DNA of 64,000 bases from JAGPUQ01 sp049325095 (lineage in GTDB: Bacteria > Pseudomonadota > Gammaproteobacteria > Pseudomonadales > Porticoccaceae). Numbering within the stretch: position 1 is the first letter of the stretch; each line of letters starts with the position of its first letter. Made by a program: the position numbers and the translations under genes. The stretch spans positions 239,600 through 303,599 of the forward strand of contig JBMOPO010000032.1 in the NCBI GenBank assembly GCA_049325095.1, in the 5' to 3' direction. This document shows, piece after piece, positions 63,870-64,000 of this stretch. The notes under the pieces were generated by a model, which saw only the letters and a program-made list of their open reading frames with translations, made no database searches and had not been told where the DNA came from.

Positions 63870-63934
63870 TACAGACCCTGAGGATTCCCCACATTTTTTC
63901 CTTGCAGATCCATGCCTTGCGTCGTAGTCTGCGG

Positions 63935-63963
63935 AAAAACGGCGCGTGCACGACGCGTTTTTT
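63935..63963. terminator. Probable bidirectional terminator
   Basis: CGCGT and ACGCG form a 5-bp stem with a 5-nt loop at 63943-63957, flanked by AAAAA on the left (63935-63939) and TTTTTT on the right (63958-63963). It could end transcription from either side. The remaining bases up to 64000 hold no recognisable gene. Confidence 0.5.
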
Positions 63964-64000
63964 GCCTCGTATCTACCCAGACGCGAGGTCTCATCGTGCA

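Overview
This window looks like a chromosomal segment of a GC-rich gammaproteobacterium outside the enterics, and all the evidence for that comes from gene content and order. The rpoC/str/S10/spc/alpha ribosomal super-cluster has the gammaproteobacterial order. The outer-membrane biogenesis genes lptD-surA-pdxA-rsmA-apaH, the lnt-corC-ybeY-phoH-miaB block and the proA-nadD-rsfS-rlmH-mrdA-rodA-mltB-rlpA-dacC-DUF493-lipB-lipA block are as I remember them from Pseudomonas-like and Chromatiales-like genomes. The adjacent amgK-murU pair (anomeric peptidoglycan recycling) also points away from the enterics. A genus cannot be named from this sequence alone.

Layout. Bases 1-21447 hold the 3' three quarters of rpoC, then the str genes (rpsL, rpsG, fusA, tuf), the S10 operon (rpsJ to rpsQ), the spc operon (rplN to rpmJ) and the alpha operon (rpsM to rplQ), all on the + strand and ended by a strong intrinsic terminator at 21473-21494. 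A galE gene follows. Bases 22792-29402 are the minus-strand lptD operon. Divergent from it are amgK-murU and then an AspC-type aminotransferase. An acyl-CoA ligase (-) faces a VanZ-like/DUF815 ATPase pair (+). Bases 35725-45329 are minus-strand housekeeping genes: miaB, phoH, ybeY, corC, lnt, leuS, lptE, holA. Bases 45463-50034 are a short accessory stretch: DUF1820, a tight run of a small membrane protein, a MOSC protein, a GFA-like zinc protein and a SelW-like CxxC protein, then an alpha/beta hydrolase, a MAPEG protein, a stand-alone LON N-domain and a MaoC-like hydratase. Bases 50153-61291 are the long proA-to-lipA cell-wall and lipoate operon. A LonB-like ATP-dependent protease closes the window.

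How the genes work together. Most of the window is growth machinery: transcription (rpoC, rpoA), translation (30 ribosomal protein genes, EF-G, EF-Tu, leuS, rRNA/tRNA modification by rsmA, rlmH and miaB, and ribosome maturation or silencing by ybeY and rsfS), and envelope construction (SecY, SurA, LptD/LptE, Lnt, AmgK/MurU, PBP2/RodA, MltB, RlpA, DacC).

The most unusual content lies between genes. Three intergenic regions (35549-35693, 39875-40029, 45802-45947) hold dense arrays of perfect or near-perfect hairpins that share terminal motifs ending in TGAAAA. Two of them share a hairpin whose core is conserved while its stem pairs have changed in a compensated way. Two of them supply the stop codon of the neighbouring gene. 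A diverged inverted copy of part of the first lies at 63826-63869. I read these as a family of dispersed, probably non-autonomous palindromic elements. The second oddity is tuf, whose codon use differs sharply from the adjoining fusA. No tRNA, rRNA, CRISPR array, transposase or phage gene was seen. No stretch over 300 bases lacks a gene.
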